From Oceanospirillaceae bacterium UBA7410 (GTDB lineage Bacteria > Pseudomonadota > Gammaproteobacteria > Pseudomonadales > Balneatricaceae), in NCBI GenBank assembly GCA_002470565.1, contig DKMQ01000100.1:16034-80033 (forward strand): a DNA stretch of 64,000 bases, given 5' to 3'. Below are positions 1 through 11,711 of this stretch, piece after piece. Position 1 is the first letter of the stretch; each line of letters starts with the position of its first letter. The position numbers and the translations under genes are program-made. Under the pieces are notes generated by a model that had not been told where the DNA came from, did no database searches, and saw nothing but the letters and a program-made list of their open reading frames with translations.

Positions 1-1546
<1,546 letters not shown>

Positions 1547-3082
1547 TTAAAGCTGTGCACGACGGGTCATGTGGCGTCGTTCAAATTCACGGATTTGTTG
1601 GCGACAATGTTCAATAGTTTGTGGACGCATTACGCTGCGTTGCTCATCAAGTATATCGCCACCAAGATTACTTGCTAAACATTGGGCTGTTTCAAGCATA
1701 TAGTCAAATGCTTGCATGTTATTTTGAGCAGTGGGCAAAGTTAAAAAGAATACCACACCTGGCGTGTGCAATTGGTCCATTTGCGCTAAGTCAAAAGTAC
1801 CAGGCTCCATCATATTGGCCATGCTAAATTGAGTTTTCCCAAGTCGTAGGCCATCTTCAAAACGATGGAATATGTTCATATCACCATGGACCAAACCACA
1901 CTCTTGTAGCAATTGAAGCAACTGAGGGCCATAAAATCCTTGGCTATGGTTAGCAGTAACAAATATGCTAATCACTTGTTCAACCACTTCGGCTTGCTTC
2001 TCCCGCTCATGCTTTAGTACGAGATCAGTAGCCTTTTTCGCTGCAACCCGCTTACGATGAAGTAAGTTTTTACCAAAGGTCATAGAAGTAACTTTAGCAA
2101 GCCTTGTCGATAGACTTTCATCTTGATTCTGTAGAGCCAAGTTTTCGTCATCAAATACCAAGTCTTCAATACCTGCATCACCAAATAGAATGTCATCACT
2201 TGTTTCAACAAGACTATGGGGTGCGTGACTTTTAACAGTAGCCAAAGAAGTAAGATCTTGTGCCGCAAATAAATCACTTTGAACCATTATGTTTGTTTCC
2301 ACCCACTCATGCACTGGTCGAGTAGGATCAAAATCCAATGCGGGAGCTGTGTCTTCTAAGTCAAGTTCGCTGTCTATGCCTGCCTGATCAATTGTAGCAG
2401 AAGCACAAGCTTCCTCATCGGCTAAGTCCAATGGTGAAGCGGCAAGAGCAAACTCTTGTTCATTTAAATTAATTTCTTCAGTTAATGCACTATCTTCATT
2501 AAAGCTAAAGGCAGGGACGTCAGTGAGGTTTTTTGCAATACTCTCGTTAGCATCTAGTGCATTACCTGGAACTACTGGTGATTCATCTAATGATACCAAC
2601 GGCTGTGACATTACCTCTTCAGCTACTTCAAACTGCGATTCATGCACTACTTCTTCAAGCTGAACGGGTAACGCTGGCTCTTCTGTTACGTTTTTATCAA
2701 CTGGGTTTTCATCAACTACGGATTGAGAGTATATCTCTTCAAGGATTTGGGCATCACGAAGGTTTTCAATAGAAAGTTCTTTTGGCTCAATCTCAACGTC
2801 ATCATGTATCAGGTGATTAGAGGCAACAACACTCTTAGACACTGTGACAGTATTTCTAACTAGGCCACTATCGATAACTTCGGGAGTTTCTTGCGAAGAA
2901 ATAATTCGAGCACCGCCATTAGGTAGTTCGCTAGAGAATTCTTCTTCTGGTAAGCCACACAAGGTTTCGTCTATATTGATGCTTAACGCTGCATGGTTTG
3001 CAAACATACGTCGCAAACCATCTACTACTATCGCGGCAGCTATTAAGCTTCCAAACACTAATAACCATGTTGTTAACGTCAT
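1547..3082 (-). CDS. zipA: Cell division protein ZipA
   Basis: Inner-membrane anchor that tethers FtsZ to the membrane at the division septum. A single N-terminal membrane segment (residues about 4-21, TWLLVFGSLIAAAIVV) is followed by a very long acidic linker rich in Glu, Asp, Val and Ser, then by the C-terminal FtsZ-binding domain (about residues 375-511, with SQGFYGPQLLQLLQECGL and PGTFDLAQMDQL). The chosen ATG at 3082 begins MTLTTWLLVFG and matches the family's short N-terminus. A longer reading from a TTG at 3115 adds 11 residues in front of the membrane segment and is less likely. At about 511 residues the protein is much longer than the roughly 330 of E. coli ZipA, and the extra length is all linker. 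It lies between smc and ligA on the same strand. Confidence 0.92.
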   Translation of the reverse strand: MTLTTWLLVFGSLIAAAIVVDGLRRMFANHAALSINIDETLCGLPEEEFSSELPNGGARIISSQETPEVIDSGLVRNTVTVSKSVVASNHLIHDDVEIEPKELSIENLRDAQILEEIYSQSVVDENPVDKNVTEEPALPVQLEEVVHESQFEVAEEVMSQPLVSLDESPVVPGNALDANESIAKNLTDVPAFSFNEDSALTEEINLNEQEFALAASPLDLADEEACASATIDQAGIDSELDLEDTAPALDFDPTRPVHEWVETNIMVQSDLFAAQDLTSLATVKSHAPHSLVETSDDILFGDAGIEDLVFDDENLALQNQDESLSTRLAKVTSMTFGKNLLHRKRVAAKKATDLVLKHEREKQAEVVEQVISIFVTANHSQGFYGPQLLQLLQECGLVHGDMNIFHRFEDGLRLGKTQFSMANMMEPGTFDLAQMDQLHTPGVVFFLTLPTAQNNMQAFDYMLETAQCLASNLGGDILDEQRSVMRPQTIEHCRQQIREFERRHMTRRAQL

Positions 3083-3248
3083 AAGATGATCGATCTTTAA
3101 AAGATTATGTGGCAAAAAACTAGATTAATAGGTTAATACTATACCTCTAATATAATATATATAAAACCTTTAGACGTTGTTTTTATACGCTTACTTTAAG
3201 GGATGCCGATTAAATACAATAAATATGAAAATAACGACTAACTGATTA

Positions 3249-6200
3249 TTAAACGACCAAGCTTTGTTCTGTCATATTGATGGCCTGGGCAATATCTACT
3301 GTCACAAGCCTAGATACACCAGCTTCTTGCATAGTGACACCTAGTAACTGAGTTGCCATTTCCATTGCTATTTTATTATGACTAATATAAATAAACTGCA
3401 CCTGGGATGACATTTCTTTGACTAGTTTTGCATAGCGCTCTACGTTGGCATCATCAAGCGGCGCATCCACTTCATCTAGCATACAAAAAGGTGAAGGGTT
3501 AAGCTGGAATATTGAAAACACTAACGCAATGGCTGTTAAAGCTTTTTCTCCACCTGATAGCAGATGAATACTACTATTTCTCTTACCTGGAGGCTGAGCC
3601 ATTATAGTTACGCCCGTGGCTAACATATCATCATCAGTTAACTCCAAAGAAGCGCGTCCACCGCCAAAAACTTTTGGAAATAAATTATTTAAATGCTCGT
3701 TGACTGTATCAAACGTTTTCTTAAATCTAGCCTTAGTTTCTTTATCAATTTTTGCAATAGCCTGTTCTAGGCTCTTTAAGGCTTCAATAAGTTCATCATG
3801 TTGTTGATCAAGAAATACTTTTCGTTCTTGTTGCGTTTTATACTCTTCAATGGCGACTAAGTTAATTGCCCCTAAACGCTTAATACGGTTTTGACACTGC
3901 TCTAATAAATGACTTAATTCTTGTGCATTAACTTGATCAGGCAGAGTTTGCGCAAACTTTTCTACTCGAACATTTTCAGCCAGCATAGCTTGCTTAATAT
4001 TATCTGCATTCACTTCAAGCTCACGCTCTATTAAACGTTGTTCCTGCAAACGTGAATCAGTGCTTTGAATCTCATGCTCTTGCTTAAGTTGTTGTTGCTC
4101 CAACTGCCTGGTTAAATGCTCCATCTGACTAATTTCGTGACGCCTTTTCTCCATCCCTGCCTCAGCATCTACTCTAAGGGTAAGAGCTGTGTCAAGTTGG
4201 CCTGCAAGGCTTTCGTGGGCGCCCTCATTAGCATCTTTAGCACTGAGCTCACTGGCCTGCAACTGCGCTTGCTTCTCACTCCACTGAGTCCGTTGTTCTT
4301 GCATACGCTCAGTTGATCTGCCCAAACTATGCATTTGGGCAGACACGCTGCTCATTTTAGTTTGGATCTGAAAAACCTGTTGTTGCTTATGGCTAAATTC
4401 TAATCTTGCTTGGCCTAAGCCTACTTCTAGCGATTCTTTTTCAACCTCGAACCCAGGCATTTCTAATTGCAAACTTTCAAGCATCAATTGGCGCTCATTC
4501 AGCTCCTCCTGCAACAACACCAGCTCTTTTCCTAATTCCTCAAGCCGTTTGGATTGCTCCTCAACACGATGCTGAAGGCCTTTTTGCTGCATTAAAAACT
4601 GCTGACTTTGCTGCTGCAATAATGCTGATTTTTGTTGCTGTTGCTGAAGACTGTTTTGGGTAAGTCTCCATTTTTGGCGCATTTCACTTAATGACTGCTC
4701 TAGCGTTAGCGCTTCTTCACGCTCTAACGCTAACTCTTGTTGTGTATTTTGCTGCAACTCACGTAATGATTTTTGCGTTACTGACAAAGCTTGAACCTGC
4801 TGTTTACGCCCTAAAATGCCTGCGCGGCTGTCTTCTCTTGGAGGCGTGCGAATCCATCCATGGCCAAGCCATAATCCGCTTGGCAAAATGACACTACAAT
4901 AAATGGGCAAATTTGATAATATTTTTTTAGCTTCAAGTTCATTATTGGCTAAATAAACGTGTTCTAGCAACCCCCTTAGCTCAAGAGGCGTATCAAGCTT
5001 GCCAACTTTTTCAAGCAAAATAGGCCAGGCATTCTCTAACTTGGTAAACGATTGACTGCCCAAAGGCACAACCAGTGCTAAACCTTTTACATCAACCAAG
5101 TCATTCTGGCTTAAATGTTCTGACTGAGGCATTAGATAACTACCCAACCAGTCGCGTAAGACGTGCTCTACAGCAGATTCCCAACCAGACTCCACAGACA
5201 TTGTATCAATAAGCTTTGCACACTCATCAGTTTGCCATTTAGCTGGCAATAACACCGCCTCCTGTTCAGCTTCTGACATAAGTAACTGCAAAGATGAAAT
5301 CTGACCAGCTAAAACACCTAGCTCTTGCACTTGAACATCTAGGCGCTGTTGATAATCTCGTTCCTGCTGCCTTGATAATTGTAATGCATCTTCTTGGCTT
5401 AATATTTGCTCAGTCAAGTTGTGCTGCTGCTCTTGTTGATGGTCAATTTGCTCACTTAAAAGCTTTGCATCCTCAACATTTGGCAAGTTTAGATTTTGCA
5501 GTTGCATCAAACATTCTTGATGGTCCTGATGCGCCTGCTCACTTTGTTGTTGTGTCAGCTTTAGTCCCGTTTTCGCAACATCAATAAGGCCTTTAAGCCG
5601 CCCCTGCTCTTCATTTTTTTCCTGCCACAACATTTGTCCATGTTGATGACTTTCATGGCTAGCTTGTAAATTTTGCTCAGCTTCAAGTAATTGCTCACAA
5701 GCCAGCTCAACATCTAAAGCAAGCTGCTGGCTTTGCTGAGTCAGGTGCTCTAGTTCTTTATTGTCCGTAGCGTACGCTTCGTCTATACGCCCAAGCTGCA
5801 ACGTGGCTTCTGATACATCTTCAAACCAACGCTTTTGTTGCATTTGATTGTGTTCAATAGACTGCTCTATGCGCGCAATTTTTGCACCCAAACTATAGAA
5901 CTCGCCCTGCAGCTGTCCAAAGTTTTCATTAAGCACCGCCAAGTCATTTTTTTGCACATCTATTTGTGAAAAACGTACGTCTTGTTCACTACGTTGTAAA
6001 ATAATTTGCTCTTCAAAATTTTTAATAATAATACTTTGAGCACCCAATTTTTGACTTAACTCACGCCATTGTAGAGTAGCAAGTTGAGACTTAAACTGAC
6101 GTTCGCTTTGCTTTAATTGGGTATATTTTTCTGCTGACTCAGCTTGCTGTTTGAGGGTATCTAACTGTCTGCTAAGTTCATCTGTGATGTCTTGCAGGCG

Positions 6201-6776
6201 GGCTAAGTTTTCACGGGTGCGGCTAATTCGGTTAGAGGTATCTCGCCTTCTTTCTTTATAACGTGAAATACCAGCAGCTTCTTCTATATAGACGCGCAGC
6301 TCTTCAGGGCGCGATTCGATTAGGCGAGAGATGGTGCCTTGTTCAATAATAGAATAACTACGAGGCCCTAACCCCGTACCTAAAAATAAATCCGTGACAT
6401 CCCTTCGGCGACACTTTTGACCATTCAAAAAATAAGTAGACTGACCTTCGCGAGTGACTTTGCGACGAATCGAGACTTCATTATAGCTTGCAAATTCACC
6501 AGCTAAAGTTCGGTCTTGGTTGTCAAATATGAGTTCAACAGTGGACTGCCCCACAGGATTGCGGCTGGTGGATCCATTAAAAATAACATCTGTAGAATTT
6601 TCACCACGTAGGTTTTTGGCAGAACTTTCTCCCATAACCCAACGTACAGCATCAATAATGTTAGATTTTCCACAACCATTGGGGCCAACTACAGCACATA
6701 AATTGCCTGGTAAGTTGACTTTAGTGGGATCAACGAATGATTTAAAACCAGCTAACTTGATGCTCTTTAGGCGCAT
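3249..6776 (-). CDS. smc: Chromosome segregation protein SMC
   Basis: Large coiled-coil ATPase that compacts and helps segregate the chromosome. The N-terminal head carries the Walker A motif GPNGCGKSN (residues 31-39). Long Gln/Glu-rich coiled coils flank a central hinge at about residues 510-640, and the C-terminal head has the ABC signature LLSGGEKALTAIAL and Walker B FCMLDEVDAPLDD. The length of 1175 residues is normal for the family. The ATG at 6776 gives MRLKSIKLAGFKSF, the standard SMC start. It stands 35 bases downstream of ccmI and upstream of zipA. No scpA or scpB partner genes are in this window. Confidence 0.97.
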   Translation of the reverse strand: MRLKSIKLAGFKSFVDPTKVNLPGNLCAVVGPNGCGKSNIIDAVRWVMGESSAKNLRGENSTDVIFNGSTSRNPVGQSTVELIFDNQDRTLAGEFASYNEVSIRRKVTREGQSTYFLNGQKCRRRDVTDLFLGTGLGPRSYSIIEQGTISRLIESRPEELRVYIEEAAGISRYKERRRDTSNRISRTRENLARLQDITDELSRQLDTLKQQAESAEKYTQLKQSERQFKSQLATLQWRELSQKLGAQSIIIKNFEEQIILQRSEQDVRFSQIDVQKNDLAVLNENFGQLQGEFYSLGAKIARIEQSIEHNQMQQKRWFEDVSEATLQLGRIDEAYATDNKELEHLTQQSQQLALDVELACEQLLEAEQNLQASHESHQHGQMLWQEKNEEQGRLKGLIDVAKTGLKLTQQQSEQAHQDHQECLMQLQNLNLPNVEDAKLLSEQIDHQQEQQHNLTEQILSQEDALQLSRQQERDYQQRLDVQVQELGVLAGQISSLQLLMSEAEQEAVLLPAKWQTDECAKLIDTMSVESGWESAVEHVLRDWLGSYLMPQSEHLSQNDLVDVKGLALVVPLGSQSFTKLENAWPILLEKVGKLDTPLELRGLLEHVYLANNELEAKKILSNLPIYCSVILPSGLWLGHGWIRTPPREDSRAGILGRKQQVQALSVTQKSLRELQQNTQQELALEREEALTLEQSLSEMRQKWRLTQNSLQQQQQKSALLQQQSQQFLMQQKGLQHRVEEQSKRLEELGKELVLLQEELNERQLMLESLQLEMPGFEVEKESLEVGLGQARLEFSHKQQQVFQIQTKMSSVSAQMHSLGRSTERMQEQRTQWSEKQAQLQASELSAKDANEGAHESLAGQLDTALTLRVDAEAGMEKRRHEISQMEHLTRQLEQQQLKQEHEIQSTDSRLQEQRLIERELEVNADNIKQAMLAENVRVEKFAQTLPDQVNAQELSHLLEQCQNRIKRLGAINLVAIEEYKTQQERKVFLDQQHDELIEALKSLEQAIAKIDKETKARFKKTFDTVNEHLNNLFPKVFGGGRASLELTDDDMLATGVTIMAQPPGKRNSSIHLLSGGEKALTAIALVFSIFQLNPSPFCMLDEVDAPLDDANVERYAKLVKEMSSQVQFIYISHNKIAMEMATQLLGVTMQEAGVSRLVTVDIAQAINMTEQSLVV

Positions 6777-6811
6777 CCATAAACTCTATTATGATTATTA
6801 TCTGACCTAGA

Positions 6812-8041
6812 TTACTTCAGGATTTGGTCAATGGTCAAATTTACTTGCCCAGCGCTAGCTTCATCCACATTAATAACCACTGTTGGGCTCAATAAATCGC
6901 CTGCTTTTTGACCAGGCACTCCAGCCATAGCAACATGAGCACTTAAGTGCAGTGTTTTATAATCTGCCAACTTAGTGCCCTGTTGCAAAGCCATCGCATC
7001 GGTTAAAAGCACCTCCAGCGGAAGATTATTAGGATTAAGTTTAATTGCAAATAAAGGCATACGTTGACCAACCTGTTTTGCGTAAACAAACAGTGTAGCT
7101 GATGGGGAGGGCAAGGATAATCCATTGGCCAAAGACACGTTAATCGGCACGCTTATACCTAGCTCTATCTCTCTGCCACCGTTTTGAAGTTGTTGTGCAC
7201 TATCAATTCCAGCTTGAAGTGAGGCTTTACCTTGGCCTTCACCTGCGTTTGGTAAAGCACGCTGCCAAAACTGTATCGCCGCATTATAATTTTCACTTTC
7301 AAAGGCCTGTATACCCAATAAACTTAAAGCAGAAACATCATTAGGATTTTTTTCTAGAGCACTAGCAATAGCTTCATTGACCCTTAGACTAAACTCACCC
7401 TCATGGAAGAATAACGCTTGAGCATATTGACCTAAAAGTGCAGCCTCTTGGCGGCTGCCACTTTGTACATATTTTAGAGCTTGCTCAAACGCATTAATGC
7501 CCAAAAGTGTTTGCTCACCTTGCATATAGCTATTGGCTAACAAGTACCATCCTTCTGGGTTATTAGGCTTTTGCTCTAACTCTTGTTCAAGATTGACAAT
7601 TAAAACTTGTAATGACGCAGCAGACTGTGTGATCGAGCGCGTTGTTTGTAAATTGATGTTTTGCTCTAAACTATTATAAGCGCCTAGCTCAAGGTATGTG
7701 AGCAAGCCTGCAGCAGGCACCACCAATGCGACAAACAGTAAAGATAGGCCACCCGCTCGGCTAGATGAACCTGAAGGAGCAGGAGCCGCTTTTGTGTCTG
7801 CGGTTTCTAGCAATAATGTACGCTGCATTTCTGCTAACCGCAGGTCATAATCACCCCGGCTTATCTGTGCAGACTCAAGCTCTTGATCAAGCTCTTTTTG
7901 CTTGATGCGATAAAGATCGACTACAAGATGATGTCTATTGTTAGGAACTACTGAAGGGGGCAGAGGACGCAACCAAGCCCATAAAATAAAACCACTTGTC
8001 AAACACAGTAAAAGAGCAATAGCTGCCCATAGTTCAGTCAT
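6812..8041 (-). CDS. ccmI: Cytochrome c maturation protein CcmI (CycH)
   Basis: Holds and presents apocytochrome c to the heme lyase complex on the periplasmic side. It has two membrane segments (residues about 4-22 and 101-119), a cytoplasmic stretch between them with a leucine/glutamate-rich helix, then a periplasmic TPR-like region (about 150-280) and a C-terminal beta-rich domain. The length of 409 residues is usual. Three bases separate it from ccmH, so it is the last gene of the ccm operon. The N-terminal pattern of membrane helix, RIKQKELDQEL and GDYDLRLAEMQR is typical of CcmI. Confidence 0.93.
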   Translation of the reverse strand: MTELWAAIALLLCLTSGFILWAWLRPLPPSVVPNNRHHLVVDLYRIKQKELDQELESAQISRGDYDLRLAEMQRTLLLETADTKAAPAPSGSSSRAGGLSLLFVALVVPAAGLLTYLELGAYNSLEQNINLQTTRSITQSAASLQVLIVNLEQELEQKPNNPEGWYLLANSYMQGEQTLLGINAFEQALKYVQSGSRQEAALLGQYAQALFFHEGEFSLRVNEAIASALEKNPNDVSALSLLGIQAFESENYNAAIQFWQRALPNAGEGQGKASLQAGIDSAQQLQNGGREIELGISVPINVSLANGLSLPSPSATLFVYAKQVGQRMPLFAIKLNPNNLPLEVLLTDAMALQQGTKLADYKTLHLSAHVAMAGVPGQKAGDLLSPTVVINVDEASAGQVNLTIDQILK

Positions 8042-8044
8042 TTT

Positions 8045-8527
8045 TTAATCCCTGTCCTGAAGCTTATTATCGGCTAGGAGCTGATTCAGCTGTTGTTGCT
8101 CGTCAGGCGTTAACATTGCACTTTGTGGCTGGGCTTTTCGGCCAAAAAACCATAAAGCAAATAAACCAATAAGAATCATTCCAATGGGTGTGAGCCAAAG
8201 CACCATGGTGGATTTGTTAAATGGAGGATCATACAATATAAAATCACCATAGCGCTGCACCATAAATTCAGTAATCTGCTGATCTGTATTGCCTGAATTA
8301 ATCAAAGTTTGTATCTGAGTGCGCAGATCTTTAGCAATAATAGAGTCTGAGTCAGCTAAGTTCTGGTTTTGACACTTTGGGCAACGCAAAACTGTAGTTA
8401 AACCTACAAAACGCTGCGCCATTTCAGGCTCTTCAAACTCATAAGAAGTGATATCTGCTTGTGTAACCAAAGGTATTACACTTGCCATACAAAAAAACAC
8501 AAAGGTTAAAAAAATTCTAACCATCAT
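8045..8527 (-). CDS. ccmH: Cytochrome c maturation protein CcmH (CycL)
   Basis: Periplasmic thiol-disulfide protein that reduces the cysteines of apocytochrome c before heme attachment. It has an N-terminal signal or anchor (residues about 4-24), the family motif LRCPKCQNQNLADSDS with redox cysteines C49 and C52, and one C-terminal membrane segment (about 107-127, MVLWLTPIGMILIGLFALWFF). This is the short single-domain form, with the TPR part carried separately by ccmI. The start overlaps the ccmG stop by 4 bases. Two consecutive ATG codons (8527 and 8524) are both possible starts. Confidence 0.95.
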   Translation of the reverse strand: MMVRIFLTFVFFCMASVIPLVTQADITSYEFEEPEMAQRFVGLTTVLRCPKCQNQNLADSDSIIAKDLRTQIQTLINSGNTDQQITEFMVQRYGDFILYDPPFNKSTMVLWLTPIGMILIGLFALWFFGRKAQPQSAMLTPDEQQQLNQLLADNKLQDRD

Positions 8528-9072
8528 TTTACATCCTTCAGCAAGCTAAGATATTGTGTCCGCAACTCTACCCACGTACGTTCGTTTAATTCGCCCGTCA
8601 CCTTATCAATAACTATGCCATCGGCATCAATTAAATAGGTTTCTGGCGCACCAACAACGCCTAAATCAATACCTAGGTCACCTTGTGGGTCAAACACTGA
8701 AAATACATAGGGGTTGCCTAAGTCAGTTAGCCACTGTTGTGCAGCGGCTCTTTGATCATGGTAATTAACACCGAAGATACGTACATTTTCTTGTGCTGCT
8801 ATGGACAATAAAAATTCATGCTCAGCCCGACATGTAGGACACCAGGTAGCCCACACATTGACTAAAGCAGGCTGTCCGAGCATATCCTTTCGTGTCACTA
8901 TGGTAGTAGCTGACATTAGGGTTTCGCTGCTGAATTCAGGCAATGGTTTGCCAATCAAACTAGACTCCATTTTATTGGGGTCTTGACCAATGCCTTGGTA
9001 TAGAAACAAACCTAATCCAAAGGCCATTAACATTGGTAAGATCATTAGTAGCCGTTTTGTAGCTGTGCTCAT
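8524..9072 (-). CDS. ccmG: Thiol:disulfide interchange protein CcmG (DsbE)
   Basis: Membrane-anchored thioredoxin-like protein that supplies reducing power for cytochrome c assembly in the periplasm. It has an N-terminal membrane anchor (residues about 7-26) and then a thioredoxin fold with the active-site motif WCPTC (C78 and C81). The following acidic residues (RAEHEFL) and GAPETYLID with the cis-proline-type loop are as expected for DsbE. The length of 182 residues is normal. The start overlaps the ccmF stop and the end overlaps the ccmH start, so translation is likely coupled. Confidence 0.96.
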   Translation of the reverse strand: MSTATKRLLMILPMLMAFGLGLFLYQGIGQDPNKMESSLIGKPLPEFSSETLMSATTIVTRKDMLGQPALVNVWATWCPTCRAEHEFLLSIAAQENVRIFGVNYHDQRAAAQQWLTDLGNPYVFSVFDPQGDLGIDLGVVGAPETYLIDADGIVIDKVTGELNERTWVELRTQYLSLLKDVK

Positions 9073-11024
9073 GATAAAGCTTCCTGTGCGACAGATTTTT
9101 TACGCCTATAGCGCTTATCCCATACTGCTAATACCCCACCTAAAGCCATCATAAGAGCGCCAAGCCAAATCAAACGTATCATTGGCTTGATATGCAAGCG
9201 CATTGCCCAAGCTCCATTTGCCAGTGGCTCACCCATAGCGACATAAACATCACGATTTAAAGCTGGGTCAATAGCCGCTTCAGTCATGGTTTGACCACGA
9301 GCAGTATAAGTACGTTTTTGAGGTAGTAAATACGCCGAAAAATCGCCATTTTTAACAAGCTTAACCTTGCCCTCAATCGCAGTAAAGTTAGGCCCCGTGA
9401 CATTTTCAACACCCATGAAAGTAAACTCATACTGGCCAAGAGTCGCTTTGTCTCCAACATCCATTCGCAAGTCTTTTTGTAAAGAATAATGACTCACAAC
9501 AGCAATGCCTAACGCCGTGATACCAATACCTACGTGCGCTAGTAACATACCGTAGTAACCAGGATTCAACTGCTTTAAGCCTGTAAAAAATGTTTGATGG
9601 CGTAACCGTCTTTTCAAATCTACCCATGAAGCCAATAACAGCCACACCAAAAGTGCCGCAGCTAGTGCTGTTGAGGGATTAAATTCGCCTTTATATACGA
9701 ACGGAAATAACACCCCTAGGATGATGGCTATAAGTGCTGGGGAACGCAACACTTGCCAAAGTTCACTTGGATTAATTCGCTTCCACTTTGAGCCTAAACC
9801 TAACCCCATAGAAATGATCAATAACACCATCAACGGCACAAATGCAGCGTTAAAGTACGGTGGGCCTACAGATATTTTTCCACCACCTAAAGCATCCAAT
9901 AACAATGGGTACAAAGTGCCTAACAATACAGTTAAAGCAGCAACAATCAGCAAAATATTATTAGATAACAAGAAAGTTTCTCGAGACCAAAAACGATATC
10001 CAACCCGACTTTCTACGGTGGTTGCTCGTAGTGCAAACAACAACAAAGAGCCACCTACAGTGATGGCCAATAACACTAACACATAGTAGCCACGATCTGG
10101 ATCTGAAGCAAAAGCATGCACAGACGTTAATACACCTGATCGCACTAAAAAGGTGCCCAACAAACTTAAACTAAACGCCAAAATAGCTAATAATATAGTC
10201 CAGTTTTTGAACAAGCCTCTTTTTTCTGACACTGCCAAAGAGTGCAATAACGCCGTACCTACTAACCAAGGCATAAAAGAAGCATTTTCAACAGGATCCC
10301 AAAACCACCAGCCACCCCAGCCAAGTTCGTAGTATGCCCACCAACTACCCAAAGCAATACCTGCCGTTAAGAAAGCCCAAGCAACGCTAGTCCATGGACG
10401 TGACCATCTCACCCAAGCAGCATCATAACGACCGTCTAACAAAGCTGCGATAGCAAAGGAGAAAGCGACAGAAAATCCAACATAACCCATATACAACATA
10501 GGAGGATGAACAATAAGGCCAAAATCTTGTAACAAAGGATTAAGATCTGCTCCTTGCAGCGCTGCATCTGGTAACAAACGCGTAAAAGGATTACTTGTAA
10601 ATAATGTGAAGGAAATAAAGCCAACACCAATCATGCCCATGACAGACAAAACTCTTGCCTGCATAGTTAACGGCAAACTTTTACTTAACAGACTTACAGC
10701 CATCGTCCACAAACCCAAGATCAACACCCAAAGTAGTAATGAGCCTTCATGCCCACCCCACACTGCGCTTATCTTATACTGCATAGGTAAAGCTGTATTG
10801 GAGTTTTGTGCTACATAGCTCACACTAAAGTCGTCTTGAGCGAATGCCACCATCAGCATGGCAAAGGAAATCAGAAGCATCACCCCTAAACCCACGGCCA
10901 AAGGCTTCGCACTAAGCATCAAACGTGTTTGGCCAGTATATGAGCCTAACATTGGCAAAAAACCTAAACTCAAGGCTAAAAATAGTGATGATATTAACGC
11001 CACATGTCCTATTTCTGGAATCAT
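9069..11024 (-). CDS. ccmF: Heme lyase subunit CcmF
   Basis: Large polytopic membrane protein that ligates heme from CcmE to the CXXCH motifs of apocytochrome c. It contains the tryptophan-rich heme-handling motif ([13 protein letters not shown]) in a periplasmic loop, conserved histidines near it ([14 protein letters not shown] and ALLHSLAV), and about 14-15 hydrophobic segments. A large periplasmic domain precedes the last helix. The length of 651 residues is typical. The first four bases overlap the end of ccmE and the last four overlap the start of ccmG. Confidence 0.97.
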   Translation of the reverse strand: MIPEIGHVALISSLFLALSLGFLPMLGSYTGQTRLMLSAKPLAVGLGVMLLISFAMLMVAFAQDDFSVSYVAQNSNTALPMQYKISAVWGGHEGSLLLWVLILGLWTMAVSLLSKSLPLTMQARVLSVMGMIGVGFISFTLFTSNPFTRLLPDAALQGADLNPLLQDFGLIVHPPMLYMGYVGFSVAFSFAIAALLDGRYDAAWVRWSRPWTSVAWAFLTAGIALGSWWAYYELGWGGWWFWDPVENASFMPWLVGTALLHSLAVSEKRGLFKNWTILLAILAFSLSLLGTFLVRSGVLTSVHAFASDPDRGYYVLVLLAITVGGSLLLFALRATTVESRVGYRFWSRETFLLSNNILLIVAALTVLLGTLYPLLLDALGGGKISVGPPYFNAAFVPLMVLLIISMGLGLGSKWKRINPSELWQVLRSPALIAIILGVLFPFVYKGEFNPSTALAAALLVWLLLASWVDLKRRLRHQTFFTGLKQLNPGYYGMLLAHVGIGITALGIAVVSHYSLQKDLRMDVGDKATLGQYEFTFMGVENVTGPNFTAIEGKVKLVKNGDFSAYLLPQKRTYTARGQTMTEAAIDPALNRDVYVAMGEPLANGAWAMRLHIKPMIRLIWLGALMMALGGVLAVWDKRYRRKKSVAQEALS

Positions 11025-11524
11025 TTTGAAGCCTCTTGTAACGTGGAATCAGTGGTTGTTTGAAGATTAGTATTTGTAGCATTTAAACTTGCAGCTTGTG
11101 CTTCGTTCAATGCTTGAAGCACCTCTGGAGGCATGTAGTTTTCATCATGCTTAGCAAGCACTTCATCTGCTAAAAACACACCCTCATCATTCATTTTTCC
11201 TTGCGCCACAATACCTTGGCCTTCACGAAATAGGTCGGGCAATATGCCCGTATAATCTACTTTCACATCTTCTACAAAGTCGGTAATAACAAAGCGTACT
11301 TTTAGGCTGTCAGTGGCACGCTCTAAACTGCCCTCACGAACCATACCCCCTGCCCTAATACGCTGATCTGCAGGCGCCTTTCCTTGAGCCATATCTGTGG
11401 GAGAGAAAAATAGATTTATATTTTGTGACAACGAGTACAAAACCAAACCTACAATAATGCTAGTGCCTGCAAGTAAACCTAGGATAAGCAGTAGCTTTTT
11501 GCGTCTTTTAGGGTGCATCAACAT
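11021..11524 (-). CDS. ccmE: Heme chaperone CcmE
   Basis: Periplasmic, membrane-anchored heme chaperone that binds heme covalently and passes it to CcmF. It has an N-terminal anchor (residues about 9-30), an OB-fold beta domain, and the heme-binding histidine in [11 protein letters not shown] (H126). The flexible C-terminal tail is rich in Asn and Thr. The first ATG at 11524 has an AAAAGG stretch nine bases upstream; a second ATG at 11518 would also work. It overlaps ccmF by 4 bases and follows ccmD by 13 bases. Confidence 0.96.
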   Translation of the reverse strand: MLMHPKRRKKLLLILGLLAGTSIIVGLVLYSLSQNINLFFSPTDMAQGKAPADQRIRAGGMVREGSLERATDSLKVRFVITDFVEDVKVDYTGILPDLFREGQGIVAQGKMNDEGVFLADEVLAKHDENYMPPEVLQALNEAQAASLNATNTNLQTTTDSTLQEASK

Positions 11525-11537
11525 AGGTGTTTGCCTT

Positions 11538-11711
11538 TTAGTTCCTGTTACGTCGTATAAAGGCTTTAGCCTGTTTTAGTGCGTTCAGTCTTTCACTTCG
11601 AGAATGCAATACATTGACTGCCAAAAGCACCATGAAAAGTCCATAACAGGACCAGACATAAGGCCCATGTCCTGCCATACGCCATAACTCACCTACAGAT
11701 TCAAAATACAT
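11538..11711 (-). CDS. ccmD: Heme exporter small subunit CcmD
   Basis: Small membrane protein that stabilises the CcmC-CcmE complex and is needed to release holo-CcmE. I found it by translating the gap between ccmC and ccmE: 57 residues beginning [16 protein letters not shown], with one membrane segment ([19 protein letters not shown], about residues 18-36) and a basic tail containing [14 protein letters not shown]. The F.S..EL..M.GHG..VW pattern is the family hallmark. The ATG shares one base with the ccmC stop (TAATG), so it is likely translated by coupling. It is too short for most automatic ORF cut-offs. Confidence 0.93.
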   Translation of the reverse strand: MYFESVGELWRMAGHGPYVWSCYGLFMVLLAVNVLHSRSERLNALKQAKAFIRRNRN

